Source: Ferruginibacter lapsinanis (GTDB lineage Bacteria > Bacteroidota > Bacteroidia > Chitinophagales > Chitinophagaceae). From it: DNA of 64,000 nucleotides. Numbering within the stretch: the stretch's first letter is position 1; every line of letters begins with the position of its first letter. The stretch covers positions 1,426,001-1,490,000 of the forward strand of contig NZ_CP086063.1 in the NCBI RefSeq assembly GCF_020783315.1. The letters run 5' to 3'. Below, in pieces: positions 18,597-27,267 of the stretch. Made by a program: the position numbers and the translations under genes. Below the pieces are notes generated by a model that did not search any database, was not told the DNA's origin, and was given only the letters and a program-made list of their open reading frames with translations.

Positions 18597-18730
18597 CCGT
18601 CTTCGACAAGCTCAGACTGACAGTATAAGTATGGTGAGGTTGAAAGTATTTTATTTAATAAGCTACTTTGTATTTTGGATAGCTGCTCTAACAAAATTTA
18701 CAACTGTCAGTCTGAGCTTGTCGAAGACGG
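18597..18730. repeat. 134-bp MITE-like element with perfect 28-bp ends
   Basis: The left end at 18597-18624 (CCGTCTTCGACAAGCTCAGA, then CTGACAGT) is the exact reverse complement of 18703-18730. The 78-bp centre is AT-rich and non-coding. The end sequence resembles the widely dispersed CTTCGACAAGCTCAG repeat seen in many bacterial genomes. No transposase is present in the window. Confidence 0.85.
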
Positions 18731-18750
18731 CCCATTTATCATTTAACCAG

Positions 18751-18964
18751 GCGGTATGATACCGGTACCTTGCCGGAACTTCCGGGAAGCTTCCGGTATC
18801 GTACCGAAAGGCTGCCGGAAATCCGGGGAAGCTTCCGGTATTGTACCGAAAGGCTGCCGGAAACCCGGGGAAGCTTTCGGGAACACCCGACGGCTTGCCG
18901 GAAACTCAGGGAGACTTTCGGGAACACCCGAAAGCTTGCCGGAAACCCAGGGAGGTTTTCGGGT
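18751..18964. repeat. Tandem array of 41-42-bp hairpin units (array 1)
   Basis: Five units starting at 18773, each beginning CCGGAA, plus a partial unit from 18751. Units 1-2 are 42 bp and units 3-4 are 41 bp. Each has a core like GGGGAAGCTTTC followed by a small palindrome: CGGTA-n3-TACCG in early units, CGGG-n4-CCCG later. The arms change together while pairing is kept. Related to array 2 at 51757-52150. Confidence 0.85.
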
Positions 18965-19232
18965 AAAAAATGAGTTTTTCCCCCATTTTTGGTCAAAAAA
19001 AGCTGTTTTTAATGCTAAAATCGTCGATTTTCAGGCTATTCCGCCTTTGAATAAGGGGAAGCTGACAGAGGTTGAAATAAGATTTCTGCCTATTGCAGAA
19101 CCGTTGTTGCCGTTGTTGGAAATTTTTCGCCGTAGTTGGCAGACTGTTCAACTACGGCAAAGACCAGCAGCAAAAAATACACTATAATAAAAGTTCCCTA
19201 ATGGAATGCCGATAAAAAGATTCCGCCCTCAG

Positions 19233-19284
19233 CAAATCACCAAATATCCAAATCATCAAATCTCCAAATCCCCAAATCTCCAAA
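19233..19284. repeat. 8-bp microsatellite-like run
   Basis: Degenerate octamers of the form TCTCCAAA (variants TATCCAAA, TCATCAAA, TCCCCAAA) repeated about six times, ending at the stop codon of the LytTR gene. No function evident; the gap between it and array 1 (18965-19232) holds no convincing gene. Confidence 0.7.
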
Positions 19285-20013
19285 TCAAAGACTCATCATC
19301 TCCTTAAACTTCACCGCCTGCCTGCGACTAACTTCTACTTTTTCTCCACCCTGTATATCCAGTAATAAGCCACCATTAAAATAAGGTTCTATCTTTTCGA
19401 TCATCCGCATGTTTACAATGTGCTTGCGGTTGGCACGAAAGAATATTTTTTCATCCAGTCTTTCTTCCAATGCATTCAGCGATTTTAAGATGAGCGGTTT
19501 GTTGCCGGCAAAAAACACTTTAGCATAATTGCCCACGCTTTCGAATAAACGCACTTCAGACAATTTCACAAACCAGCAACGTTCACCATCTTTTACAAAC
19601 ACCTGATCGTTTTCACTCAGCATACCACGACCAAAAGCCTGTTGAGCAGCCAGCTCTTTTTCATCTGCCAGCTGTACTTTTTGCAACGCATCTGCCAGGC
19701 GTTTAGGTTCAATCGGTTTCATCAGGTAATCCAATGCATTCACTTCAAACGCTTTTAATGCATAATCATCATACGCAGTAGTAAAGATCACATGTGGTGC
19801 TTTGTCAAGCTCCTGCAACATGTCAAAGCCGGTCTTGCCAGGCATCTGTATATCTAAAAAAATAATATCAGGGTTTAATGCATCAATTTTTTCAATGCCT
19901 TCTGTAGCATTGGCAGCTTCATCAATTACTTCCACATCCGGAAAATCCTGTAATAATTTTCTTAACTCATTTCTTGCCAATCTTTCATCATCAATAATAA
20001 TTGCTTTTTGCAT
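19285..20013 (-). CDS. LytTR-family response regulator
   Basis: 242 aa. The receiver domain has acidic pocket IIDDE (6-10), phosphoacceptor Asp54 in IFLDIQMPGK, and the TTAYDDYALKAF and KPIEP motifs. A C-terminal LytTR DNA-binding domain follows (from about FVKDGERCWF to the end). The histidine kinase gene lies 11 bp upstream on the same strand, so this is the regulator of a LytS/LytR-type two-component pair. Targets unknown. Confidence 0.95.
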   Translation of the reverse strand: MQKAIIIDDERLARNELRKLLQDFPDVEVIDEAANATEGIEKIDALNPDIIFLDIQMPGKTGFDMLQELDKAPHVIFTTAYDDYALKAFEVNALDYLMKPIEPKRLADALQKVQLADEKELAAQQAFGRGMLSENDQVFVKDGERCWFVKLSEVRLFESVGNYAKVFFAGNKPLILKSLNALEERLDEKIFFRANRKHIVNMRMIEKIEPYFNGGLLLDIQGGEKVEVSRRQAVKFKEMMSL

Positions 20014-20024
20014 ACTATAAATTT

Positions 20025-21113
20025 TTACAAATTATTTAATGGCATAATAATCCTGGATTCTACCATATCGTTGCCTAAGTTTTTAATATCAAAAGTGGCT
20101 TTGCCCTGGTATAAAAGATTTAATCTGTCCTGTGTGCTGCGTACACCAAATCCATCGCCGTTTGTAAAGCCGTTCAGTTGTCCGGAGTTTTGCACCACCA
20201 GTTCGTGATGGCCATCCACAAAGTCGGAGATCACTTTAATACTACCTCCATTTATTTTTTTGCTGATGCCATGTTTAATAGCATTTTCAACCAGTGTTTG
20301 TAACATCATTGGCGGCACAGGCAATTCCCATGTACTTTCATTGATATCTATTTCAACGGTCAGTCTTTCTTCAAAACGCATTTTCTCCAATGCCAGGTAA
20401 TCTTTTACGATATTCATTTCTCTTACCAATGGAACGGTTTCCAGTTGTTCTGCATGCATACTGCTGCGTAAGATATTGCTCAGCTCTGTAATAGCAGTTC
20501 TGGCACGGTTAGGGTTTTCATCTACCAGTGCACGGATGCTATTTAGTGCGTTAAAAATAAAATGAGGGTTGATATGAGATTTGATCGTTTTAAGTTCCAG
20601 CTCTTTTACAAGCGATTGTAATTTTAATGTATCTACCTGTTGTTTTCGGTTACGCTCTACATAGTGATAGGTATAATAAATGAGGTTCCAGATAAAGAAG
20701 ATAAAAAAGCTGTTAATAGAACTTCGTATGATCTCATTCAATGCAGAGATCTTCGGATCAAGGTATCCGCTTAAGTTCAGCATCTTTTCAATAGCAACAT
20801 CCAGGCTGGCATAAGCAATTGAAAAAATGATGGTAACAATAATGAAAGAAATGATCTGCCTTTTGATCGGTTTTTCTAAAAACTCACTTTTCTTGATGAT
20901 TGTCCTCATCAGGTGGGTGAATAATAATCCCAGTGCAATACTGATGAATATCAGAAAATAAAATTGCTCGATCTTTTTTACAGAAAGTTTTTCATAAAAA
21001 AATATGGTAATGGCGGCATATAAGCCCCATCCTGCCAACTGGCAAAGCCAATATGTGGATAAGCGTTTCATCATCGTATACAAATTTACATTCCGTGCCA
21101 TTAAATTAAGCAT
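20025..21113 (-). CDS. LytS-like sensor histidine kinase
   Basis: 362 aa. About four membrane helices occupy residues ~20-150, then a short coiled linker, the His_kinase domain with HINPHFIFNALNSI (phosphoacceptor His near residue 182) and a HATPase domain (MMLQTLVENAIKHG, then GFGVRSTQDRL). The true start may be ATG 21074 or 21071 (MMKRLSTYWLCQ), as the first 13 residues look non-native. Cognate regulator LytTR is 11 bp downstream. Confidence 0.93.
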   Translation of the reverse strand: MLNLMARNVNLYTMMKRLSTYWLCQLAGWGLYAAITIFFYEKLSVKKIEQFYFLIFISIALGLLFTHLMRTIIKKSEFLEKPIKRQIISFIIVTIIFSIAYASLDVAIEKMLNLSGYLDPKISALNEIIRSSINSFFIFFIWNLIYYTYHYVERNRKQQVDTLKLQSLVKELELKTIKSHINPHFIFNALNSIRALVDENPNRARTAITELSNILRSSMHAEQLETVPLVREMNIVKDYLALEKMRFEERLTVEIDINESTWELPVPPMMLQTLVENAIKHGISKKINGGSIKVISDFVDGHHELVVQNSGQLNGFTNGDGFGVRSTQDRLNLLYQGKATFDIKNLGNDMVESRIIMPLNNL

Positions 21114-21255
21114 TTGCTAATGATTAGTGGCGAAATGATGTGGTGAAAGGTGCTTTGGTGTAAAAAGAATTTTTCTGGTGTGCAACCCTTAAGCCCGATA
21201 TTTTATCTTAATGATTTGATAAAACCTATTAGCAAACAATCAAACAAGTTAAAAA

Positions 21256-22551
21256 ATGTCATTGAATTTATTAGATTCTTCTAAAGGGCTAATTACCAGG
21301 GAATTGATAGCGAAAGCCAGCTTTTTTTTAGGAGAAAACCAAAGCAATGTATCAAAAGCGATCGGAGGGATATTGCCTTCAATCGTTGCTGGTATGGTTG
21401 ACAAGGGAGCCACAGCGGAAGGAGTGAGTACAATTGTCGATCTGGCCCATTCTGCAAGTAGATCAGGTTTTTTGGAAGATCTGGGTAGCGTATACGTAAG
21501 TGATAAAGGTAGCATCATATTAAATAAAGGGGCAGCGATAGTGCCTGCCTTATTTGGAGAAAATAAAACAGGAGCACTAGCTGGGCTGATTTCAAAATTT
21601 TCAGGTATTAAACCTGCTTCTGCAGCGTCTTTACTAAGCCTTGCTACCCCCATTTTATTAAGTGTATTAGGTAGATATGCGTCATCAAATAATTTAAATA
21701 ATGCAGGGGTAGCGTTATTGTTGGCAGAACAAAAAAATAGTGTTTTGAAAGCAATGCCGGGAGAACTGGATCCGAGTAACATATTTAATATTTTCAGCGG
21801 CAAAATGCGGTTTGTTCCAAATTCGATTGCTTCAACCGCCACTGCATCTACTGAGGAAATAACCGGGGGAGTATTTAAACGATCATTGTCTTTATTGATA
21901 ATGGTAATTGGTGCGGCTGCTGTATTTTATTTTTTTTGTAATGGTTGTAGTGAAATTGATACCTTAATAGATGGACGGGATTCTCTGAATGCGATCATTG
22001 CAAATTCGTATGGAGATAATAATGCAGAAGTTGAGGATTTGGGTAAAGTAGATCCTTTAACAGGAGATTGGTTGTATAATTCTGGAAGTAATATAGTGAT
22101 CGATCTGCCAAACAATGCCGGCAAATTGATAGTAGGGGAAAATTCTACAGAAAATAAATTGTATCAATTTTTATCCGGTAACGAACAATTGGATACAGTA
22201 AAAGGCAATTGGTTTGAATGTACGAACCTGCATTTTAAAACAGGAGGCGCAGTACTTGATTCAACTTCAATGACCCAACTAAAAAATATGGTAGCTATTA
22301 CCAGGGCTTTTCCAAAAGCTGAATTTAAGTTTGGAGGATATACAGATAATACCGGTGATTCAGCAGCAAATGTTATACTTTCTCAAAAAAGAGCCGAAGC
22401 GGTAGTTGACCAGTTAAAAAAATCAGGTGCGGCTGCTGCTTCTATTGCAGGAGCAAAAGGATATGGTCCTCAGTGGCCTTTGGCAGACAATGCAACTCCG
22501 GAAGGCAGAGCACAAAACAGAAGGGTTGCAGTAAATGTGAAAGCAAAATAA
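21256..22551 (+). CDS. DUF937-OmpA fusion protein
   Basis: 431 aa. The N-terminal ~180 residues form a helical DUF937 domain (SVLGRYASSNNLNNAGVALL). A single membrane segment follows (LSLLIMVIGAAAVFYFFCN, about 215-233), and the C-terminus is an OmpA-like peptidoglycan-binding domain (KFGGYTDNTGDSAANVILSQ; GRAQNRRVAVNV). The order places DUF937 in the cytoplasm and OmpA in the periplasm, though orientation is inferred. A terminator follows 28 bp downstream. Function unknown; an envelope role is plausible. Confidence 0.88.
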   Translation: MSLNLLDSSKGLITRELIAKASFFLGENQSNVSKAIGGILPSIVAGMVDKGATAEGVSTIVDLAHSASRSGFLEDLGSVYVSDKGSIILNKGAAIVPALFGENKTGALAGLISKFSGIKPASAASLLSLATPILLSVLGRYASSNNLNNAGVALLLAEQKNSVLKAMPGELDPSNIFNIFSGKMRFVPNSIASTATASTEEITGGVFKRSLSLLIMVIGAAAVFYFFCNGCSEIDTLIDGRDSLNAIIANSYGDNNAEVEDLGKVDPLTGDWLYNSGSNIVIDLPNNAGKLIVGENSTENKLYQFLSGNEQLDTVKGNWFECTNLHFKTGGAVLDSTSMTQLKNMVAITRAFPKAEFKFGGYTDNTGDSAANVILSQKRAEAVVDQLKKSGAAAASIAGAKGYGPQWPLADNATPEGRAQNRRVAVNVKAK

Positions 22552-22579
22552 TTTTTTTATGTTTTGATGGTGATAAAAA

Positions 22580-22612
22580 GGCCCCATTTTATATGGGGCC
22601 CTTTTTATTTTT
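22580..22612. terminator. Rho-independent terminator
   Basis: GGCCCCAT (22580-22587), loop TTTAT, ATGGGGCC (22593-22600), then CTTTTTATTTTTT. Preceded by A5, so it can act for both convergent genes; it overlaps the 3' end of the next gene by a few codons. Confidence 0.9.
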
Positions 22613-23252
22613 TCAACAATTTAAAAGCATGCGACCATTGGTTATTGATAAAACCGGGGATGCACCATAAAATACATAACGGCTCAATAGCTCTTGCAGC
22701 TTCCGCTTTGCCCATGTCTTCTGTTTCCCAACCAAACGAATGCAGTATTTCTGTAACAGTTTTTTTTGCCTCATCATTATACCCACAAATGAACATGGTA
22801 GGCGTAATGCCGCCAAAATCAGGTTTATACATAAACGCATTCCCTACACTATTAAATGCTTTAACAACATTTGCATTTGGAATAAGTTGTTGAATTCTTT
22901 CCATCAGTGATTCATTCATCGAAGTGAAATATTGTAAAACACCATTCACCGGAGGGGCTGCTGCTATCGGGTTGGTAGTATCAATAACAGTTTTTCCTTT
23001 AAAGTTTTCTATTCCGGCTAATTTAATGGCGGCTTCTGTAACCAAACCACCAGTTGCAATAATAATGAGGTCTCCAAATATTGCTGTCTCCGAAAATGTA
23101 CCCGTAAGTCCACCGGAATTTTCTTCTTTCCATTTCACTACTTCTTCTTTAGCAATATCCCTGGTACCAAGCATTACCTGATGCCCTTCTTTTAATAATC
23201 CGGTAGCCAGCACTCGTCCAACGATCCCGGATCCTATGATTCCTACTTGCAT
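22605..23252 (-). CDS. NADPH-dependent F420 reductase-like oxidoreductase
   Basis: 215 aa Rossmann protein. The nucleotide-binding loop is GIIGSGIVGRVLATGLLKEG at the N-terminus; LGTRD, IATGG and VIDTTNP follow as in the F420-dependent NADP oxidoreductase/NAD(P)-binding family. Bacteroidota generally lack F420, so the true substrate is probably different. Monocistronic and divergent from ruvB. Confidence 0.82.
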   Translation of the reverse strand: MQVGIIGSGIVGRVLATGLLKEGHQVMLGTRDIAKEEVVKWKEENSGGLTGTFSETAIFGDLIIIATGGLVTEAAIKLAGIENFKGKTVIDTTNPIAAAPPVNGVLQYFTSMNESLMERIQQLIPNANVVKAFNSVGNAFMYKPDFGGITPTMFICGYNDEAKKTVTEILHSFGWETEDMGKAEAARAIEPLCILWCIPGFINNQWSHAFKLLKK

Positions 23253-23308
23253 AAATTATTTATTTAGTGATTAATGTTTAGTTTTACAAAGTAGATAAAA
23301 AATTGTTC

Positions 23309-24343
23309 ATGGCCAATCCCAATTTGAATACAGAAGGAGAATCTTTAAGTGCTGCCGATAAGGAGTTTGAGAATAATATACGGCCAGGCGAAATGGCTGA
23401 TTTTACAGGCCAGACGCAAACCATTGAAAATCTGAAAGTTTTTATTAAAGCGGCTAAAATAAGAGGCGAAGCATTGGATCATATTTTGTTTCATGGCCCT
23501 CCGGGTTTGGGAAAAACCACACTGAGCAGAATTATTGCCAACGAATTGGGCGTAAGCATCAAAGAAACAAGTGGTCCGGTAATAGAGAAGCCCGGAGATC
23601 TGGCAGGCTTATTAACTAACCTCGAACCTAATGATGTATTATTCATTGATGAGATACATCGATTGAGTAATGTGGTGGAAGAATATTTATATGCTGCCAT
23701 GGAAGATTTCAGGATCGATATTATGATCGATAGTGGTCCTAACGCAAGGAGTGTACAAATCAATTTGAATCCTTTTACATTGGTTGGTGCCACTACAAGA
23801 AGCGGTTTGTTGACGGCGCCATTGCTTTCTCGTTTTGGGATCAAATCAAGATTAGAATATTACAATGCAGAAACGCTGCAGAAGATCATTCTTCGTTCTG
23901 CAGGAATATTAAATACAAGTATTACCAACGAAGCCGCAAAAGAAATTGCCGGTCGTAGCAGGGGTACACCACGTATAGCAAATGGTTTATTAAGAAGAGT
24001 AAGAGACTTTGCCCAGGTGCTGAATGATGGTGCAATTGATATTGGTATCACACAACATTCTTTAAAAGCATTGAATGTAGATGAGCATGGGTTGGATGAT
24101 ATGGACAACAGGATATTAGCCACTATTATTGATAAATTCAAAGGCGGACCGGTTGGTATCACTACCATAGCTACTGCAGTAGGTGAAGAAGCCGGAACAT
24201 TGGAAGAAGTGTATGAGCCATTCTTAATACAGGAAGGATTTTTACAACGCACCGCAAGAGGAAGAGAGGCTACAGAAAAAGCATACAGGCATTTGGGCAG
24301 AGTGATGCCTAAATTTGGCGGACCGGGGGAGTTGTTTTCATAA
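23309..24343 (+). CDS. ruvB: Holliday junction branch-migration ATPase RuvB
   Basis: AAA+ motor that drives RuvA-bound junctions. Walker [11 protein letters not shown] near residue 63, Walker B DEIHRL, sensor GATTRSGLL and arginine finger SRFG are present, and the C-terminal winged helix ends [17 protein letters not shown]. The start is the ATG of [10 protein letters not shown] at 23309; a TTG six bases upstream is less likely. Product 344 aa, typical length. Confidence 0.97.
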   Translation: MANPNLNTEGESLSAADKEFENNIRPGEMADFTGQTQTIENLKVFIKAAKIRGEALDHILFHGPPGLGKTTLSRIIANELGVSIKETSGPVIEKPGDLAGLLTNLEPNDVLFIDEIHRLSNVVEEYLYAAMEDFRIDIMIDSGPNARSVQINLNPFTLVGATTRSGLLTAPLLSRFGIKSRLEYYNAETLQKIILRSAGILNTSITNEAAKEIAGRSRGTPRIANGLLRRVRDFAQVLNDGAIDIGITQHSLKALNVDEHGLDDMDNRILATIIDKFKGGPVGITTIATAVGEEAGTLEEVYEPFLIQEGFLQRTARGREATEKAYRHLGRVMPKFGGPGELFS

Positions 24344-24373
24344 AAATATACACGCTGATTTGACTGATAAAAG

Positions 24374-24404
24374 CAGATGCCGCTGATATTATCAGCGGCA
24401 TCTG
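24374..24404. repeat. 31-bp perfect palindrome
   Basis: CAGATGCCGCTGATA and TATCAGCGGCATCTG (15-bp arms) around one T, within a longer sequence (GCTGATTTGACTGATAAAAG to TCTGTTCTATCCGTGTTTC) of a kind dispersed widely in bacterial genomes. It lies between convergent ruvB and the regulator but lacks a T run, so termination is uncertain. Confidence 0.8.
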
Positions 24405-24434
24405 TACAAATCTGTTCTATCCGTGTTTCTATAT

Positions 24435-25130
24435 TTATGAAGCAACCAACCTGAATCCATTACCATGAATATTCACTATCTCAATCGTTGGATCATCTTT
24501 TAAATATTTACGCAGTTTGGCAATGTACACATCCATACTTCTGCCATTAAAATAAGTATCACTGCCCCATATCTTTTTCAGTGCAGCTTCTCTTGGTAAC
24601 AGGTCATTCTTATACTCACAAAGCATTTTTAGTAATTCACTTTCTTTAGGAGATAATGTTTGCACTTTCCCTTCATAGCCTAATTCACGAAGACGTGGAT
24701 TGAAATGGTATTTACCCATATCAAATTCTGCATTCACTTCTTCTTTGTGTAATTCTTCGTTGCGCTTTAAAATGGCTTTTATTTTATGTAATAAAACTTC
24801 ACTATCAAATGGTTTGGTGATATAATCATCCGCACCTAGTTTATAGCCTTGTATGATATCATCTTTCATTGTTTTTGCTGATAGGAAAAATAAAGGCACA
24901 TCAGGATTAATATCTCTGATCTCTTCTGCTAATGTGAAGCCATCCATATTAGGCATCATCACGTCTAAAAGACAAAGGTCAAATTTTTCTCTTTGAAAAG
25001 CTGCCAGGCCCAGTCTGCCATCTCTTTCCAGTGTAATATCATAATCATTTAGTTCCAGATAGTTTTTCAATACCATGCCCAGATTGGTATCATCTTCGCA
25101 TAATAGTAGTTTGGGTTTTATCACTTCCAT
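24435..25130 (-). CDS. OmpR/RprY-family response regulator
   Basis: 231 aa from ATG 25130 (MEVIKPKLLLCEDD); an upstream ATG at 25157 would add nine residues. Receiver with Asp56 in LCLLDVMMP, FLSAKTMKDD and KPFDSEV; C-terminal winged-helix Trans_reg_C with the recognition helix region SMDVYIAKLRKYLKDDPTIE. No histidine kinase gene is adjacent on either side, so its partner is elsewhere or the gene is an orphan. Confidence 0.93.
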   Translation of the reverse strand: MEVIKPKLLLCEDDTNLGMVLKNYLELNDYDITLERDGRLGLAAFQREKFDLCLLDVMMPNMDGFTLAEEIRDINPDVPLFFLSAKTMKDDIIQGYKLGADDYITKPFDSEVLLHKIKAILKRNEELHKEEVNAEFDMGKYHFNPRLRELGYEGKVQTLSPKESELLKMLCEYKNDLLPREAALKKIWGSDTYFNGRSMDVYIAKLRKYLKDDPTIEIVNIHGNGFRLVAS

Positions 25131-25340
25131 GTTTGTTAGTTTATAAGTTATAAGCAAATAACATTAATTCGTTTTTAACAATACGAATATACCACCTAAT
25201 TTTTTGTTAAACCTCATTTGACAGAAATCTAATTTTTGTCTTGAAATGAGCATTTTTCACTTGTTAACTGAGTTTAAAATACGGCATTTCCTTGCTTGGT
25301 TTTCAATAAGCATTTGTATCTTTCAGTAAATTAATTACCA

Positions 25341-26888
25341 ATGGCTGCAAAAGAAACATTTATACAGGCAATAAAAGACGGATATACTTTTAAGGGAGAA
25401 TCAGTTAAGATCGGGGCAGCTATGCTTGATGGCGAAGTGGTGGCCGATGCAGGGATCTATCTCCCCTTAAAAACCATGAACAGGCATGGTCTGATAGCGG
25501 GGGCAACAGGTACCGGAAAGACCAAGACCTTACAAATGATCAGCGAGTATTTGAGCGATGCCAGTGTACCTGTTCTATTGATGGATATTAAAGGGGATCT
25601 GAGTGGTATTGCCGCTATGGGGGCAGTGAATGATAAAGTGACAGACCGCTATCAAAAGATAGCAATGGAATATAAGCCAGCACAATTCACTACAGAGCTG
25701 TTAACCCTAAGCGACCAGAAAGGCGTTCGTTTACGAGCTACCGTTAGTGAATTTGGTCCTGTGCTGTTGAGTAAGATTCTGGGATTGAACGATACACAGG
25801 GTGGAGTAGTGGCAATGATATTTAAATATTGCGATGACAATAAAATGCCTTTGCTGGATTTAAAGGACTTTATAAAAGTATTACAATATATCGGCGATGA
25901 GGGTAAAGCCGAAATAGAAAAAACGTATGGAAAAATTTCTACCACCAGCACCGGCACTATTTTGCGAAAGGTAATAGAACTGCAACAACAGGGAGCTGAT
26001 ATTTTCTTTGGGGAGAAAAGTTTTGAGGTAGATGACCTGATGCGTATTGACGATAAGGGTTGTGGGGTGATCAGTGTTTTACGGGTAACAGATTTGCAAG
26101 ACAGGCCCAAACTGTTTTCTACGTTTATGTTGCAAATGCTGGCGGAGTTATATGCATCATGCCCCGAAGAAGGTGACCTGGATAAGCCAAAGTTGATAAT
26201 GTTCATTGATGAAGCACATCTTATTTTTCAGGAAGCAAGCGAGGCGTTATTACAACAAATTGAAACGATCATTAAACTGATCCGGTCAAAAGGCATTGGC
26301 ATTTTCTTCTGTACACAGAATCCGATGGACATTCCGCCAAGTGTATTGGCACAATTAGGGTTAAAAGTACAACATGCGTTGAGGGCTTTTACCGCTGCAG
26401 ATAGAAAAGTGATCAAACAAACAGCGGAAAATTATCCTGAAACAACTTATTACAAGACCGAAGACCTGATCACTCAATTGGGAATTGGGGAGGCGCTGAT
26501 AACCATGCTGAACGAAAAGGGGATTCCCACACCTTTGGCTCATGTAATGCTATGCTCTCCACGAAGCAGAATGGATGTGTTAACCGATGCAGAAATTGAC
26601 GGTATTGTGACCAGGTCTAAATTGGTTGCTAAATACAATCAGGTAATTGACAGCCAAAGTGCCTACGAGATACTGACAGCTAAATTAACAGAGGCTGCAG
26701 AAAAATCTGCAGAAGATAATACTCCAAAACCGGGGCAAAAGGAAGAGCCATCAACTTTTGAGAAGGTTGCCAATAATACGATCGTGAAAAGTATGGTGAG
26801 AACAGCCGGTACAACCATCGTACGATCCCTTTTAGGAGCGTTGGGATTAGGAGGTAGAACTACGAGGAAAAAAAGCGGTTGGTTTTAA
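25341..26888 (+). CDS. HerA-like ATPase (DUF853 family)
   Basis: 515 aa P-loop ATPase of the HerA/FtsK superfamily. Walker A GATGTGKTKTL near residue 53, Walker B IMFIDEAHL near 287, and a conserved FCTQNPMDIPPSVLAQLG segment. The C-terminal ~60 residues are low complexity and basic, ending in a glycine-rich stretch. Widespread cytoplasmic protein; role presumed in DNA processing or secretion, not established. Divergent from the response regulator. Confidence 0.9.
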   Translation: MAAKETFIQAIKDGYTFKGESVKIGAAMLDGEVVADAGIYLPLKTMNRHGLIAGATGTGKTKTLQMISEYLSDASVPVLLMDIKGDLSGIAAMGAVNDKVTDRYQKIAMEYKPAQFTTELLTLSDQKGVRLRATVSEFGPVLLSKILGLNDTQGGVVAMIFKYCDDNKMPLLDLKDFIKVLQYIGDEGKAEIEKTYGKISTTSTGTILRKVIELQQQGADIFFGEKSFEVDDLMRIDDKGCGVISVLRVTDLQDRPKLFSTFMLQMLAELYASCPEEGDLDKPKLIMFIDEAHLIFQEASEALLQQIETIIKLIRSKGIGIFFCTQNPMDIPPSVLAQLGLKVQHALRAFTAADRKVIKQTAENYPETTYYKTEDLITQLGIGEALITMLNEKGIPTPLAHVMLCSPRSRMDVLTDAEIDGIVTRSKLVAKYNQVIDSQSAYEILTAKLTEAAEKSAEDNTPKPGQKEEPSTFEKVANNTIVKSMVRTAGTTIVRSLLGALGLGGRTTRKKSGWF

Positions 26889-27110
26889 TTGTGAGATGTC
26901 TTTTATAGGCATAAAAATGTCTTTTATGGTTACCCGTTACTAGTGTTTTTACTAGCTGACAACTGGTTTTATTCTAAACCTATTATTATAACTCCCAATT
27001 ATAGCATGGGCAATATTTTTACAACACATTGTAAACCATCTGTTTGATTGTTTGTACTGTGTAATTGTTACACATTATAAAAACATTTTACAAAATAGTT
27101 TAGAAAAAAC

Positions 27111-27208
27111 TTGCATGATAGTAATTTCCGCACTATCTTCGTCTTGGTTTTTCATAGGATATTGGATTTTAAAGCGGGACTAGATTTCTATCTTGGTCCC
27201 TTTTTTTT
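27111..27208 (+). ncRNA. Candidate ~60-nt small RNA with own promoter and terminator
   Basis: Within the 379-bp gap 26889-27267. TTGC at 27111-27114 and TATCTTCG at 27134-27141 are 19 bp apart, close to the Bacteroidota promoter consensus. A transcript from about 27147 would end at a hairpin GGGAC...GTCCC (27176-27200, with AGAT/ATCT extending the stem) followed by T8 at 27201-27208. No ORF fits. The rest of the gap shows nothing I can support. Confidence 0.45.
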
Positions 27209-27267
27209 ATGCCGCCCCCTTTTGGTGTTTAAACACTGAAAATCAATTTGGTGTGTTGTATCTGTGA

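Noticed and set aside
18756..19187. 143-residue plus-strand frame and an opposing minus-strand frame over array 1
   Set aside because: Composition follows the tandem repeat; two of the units are 41 bp and shift frame, so no consistent repeat protein results.
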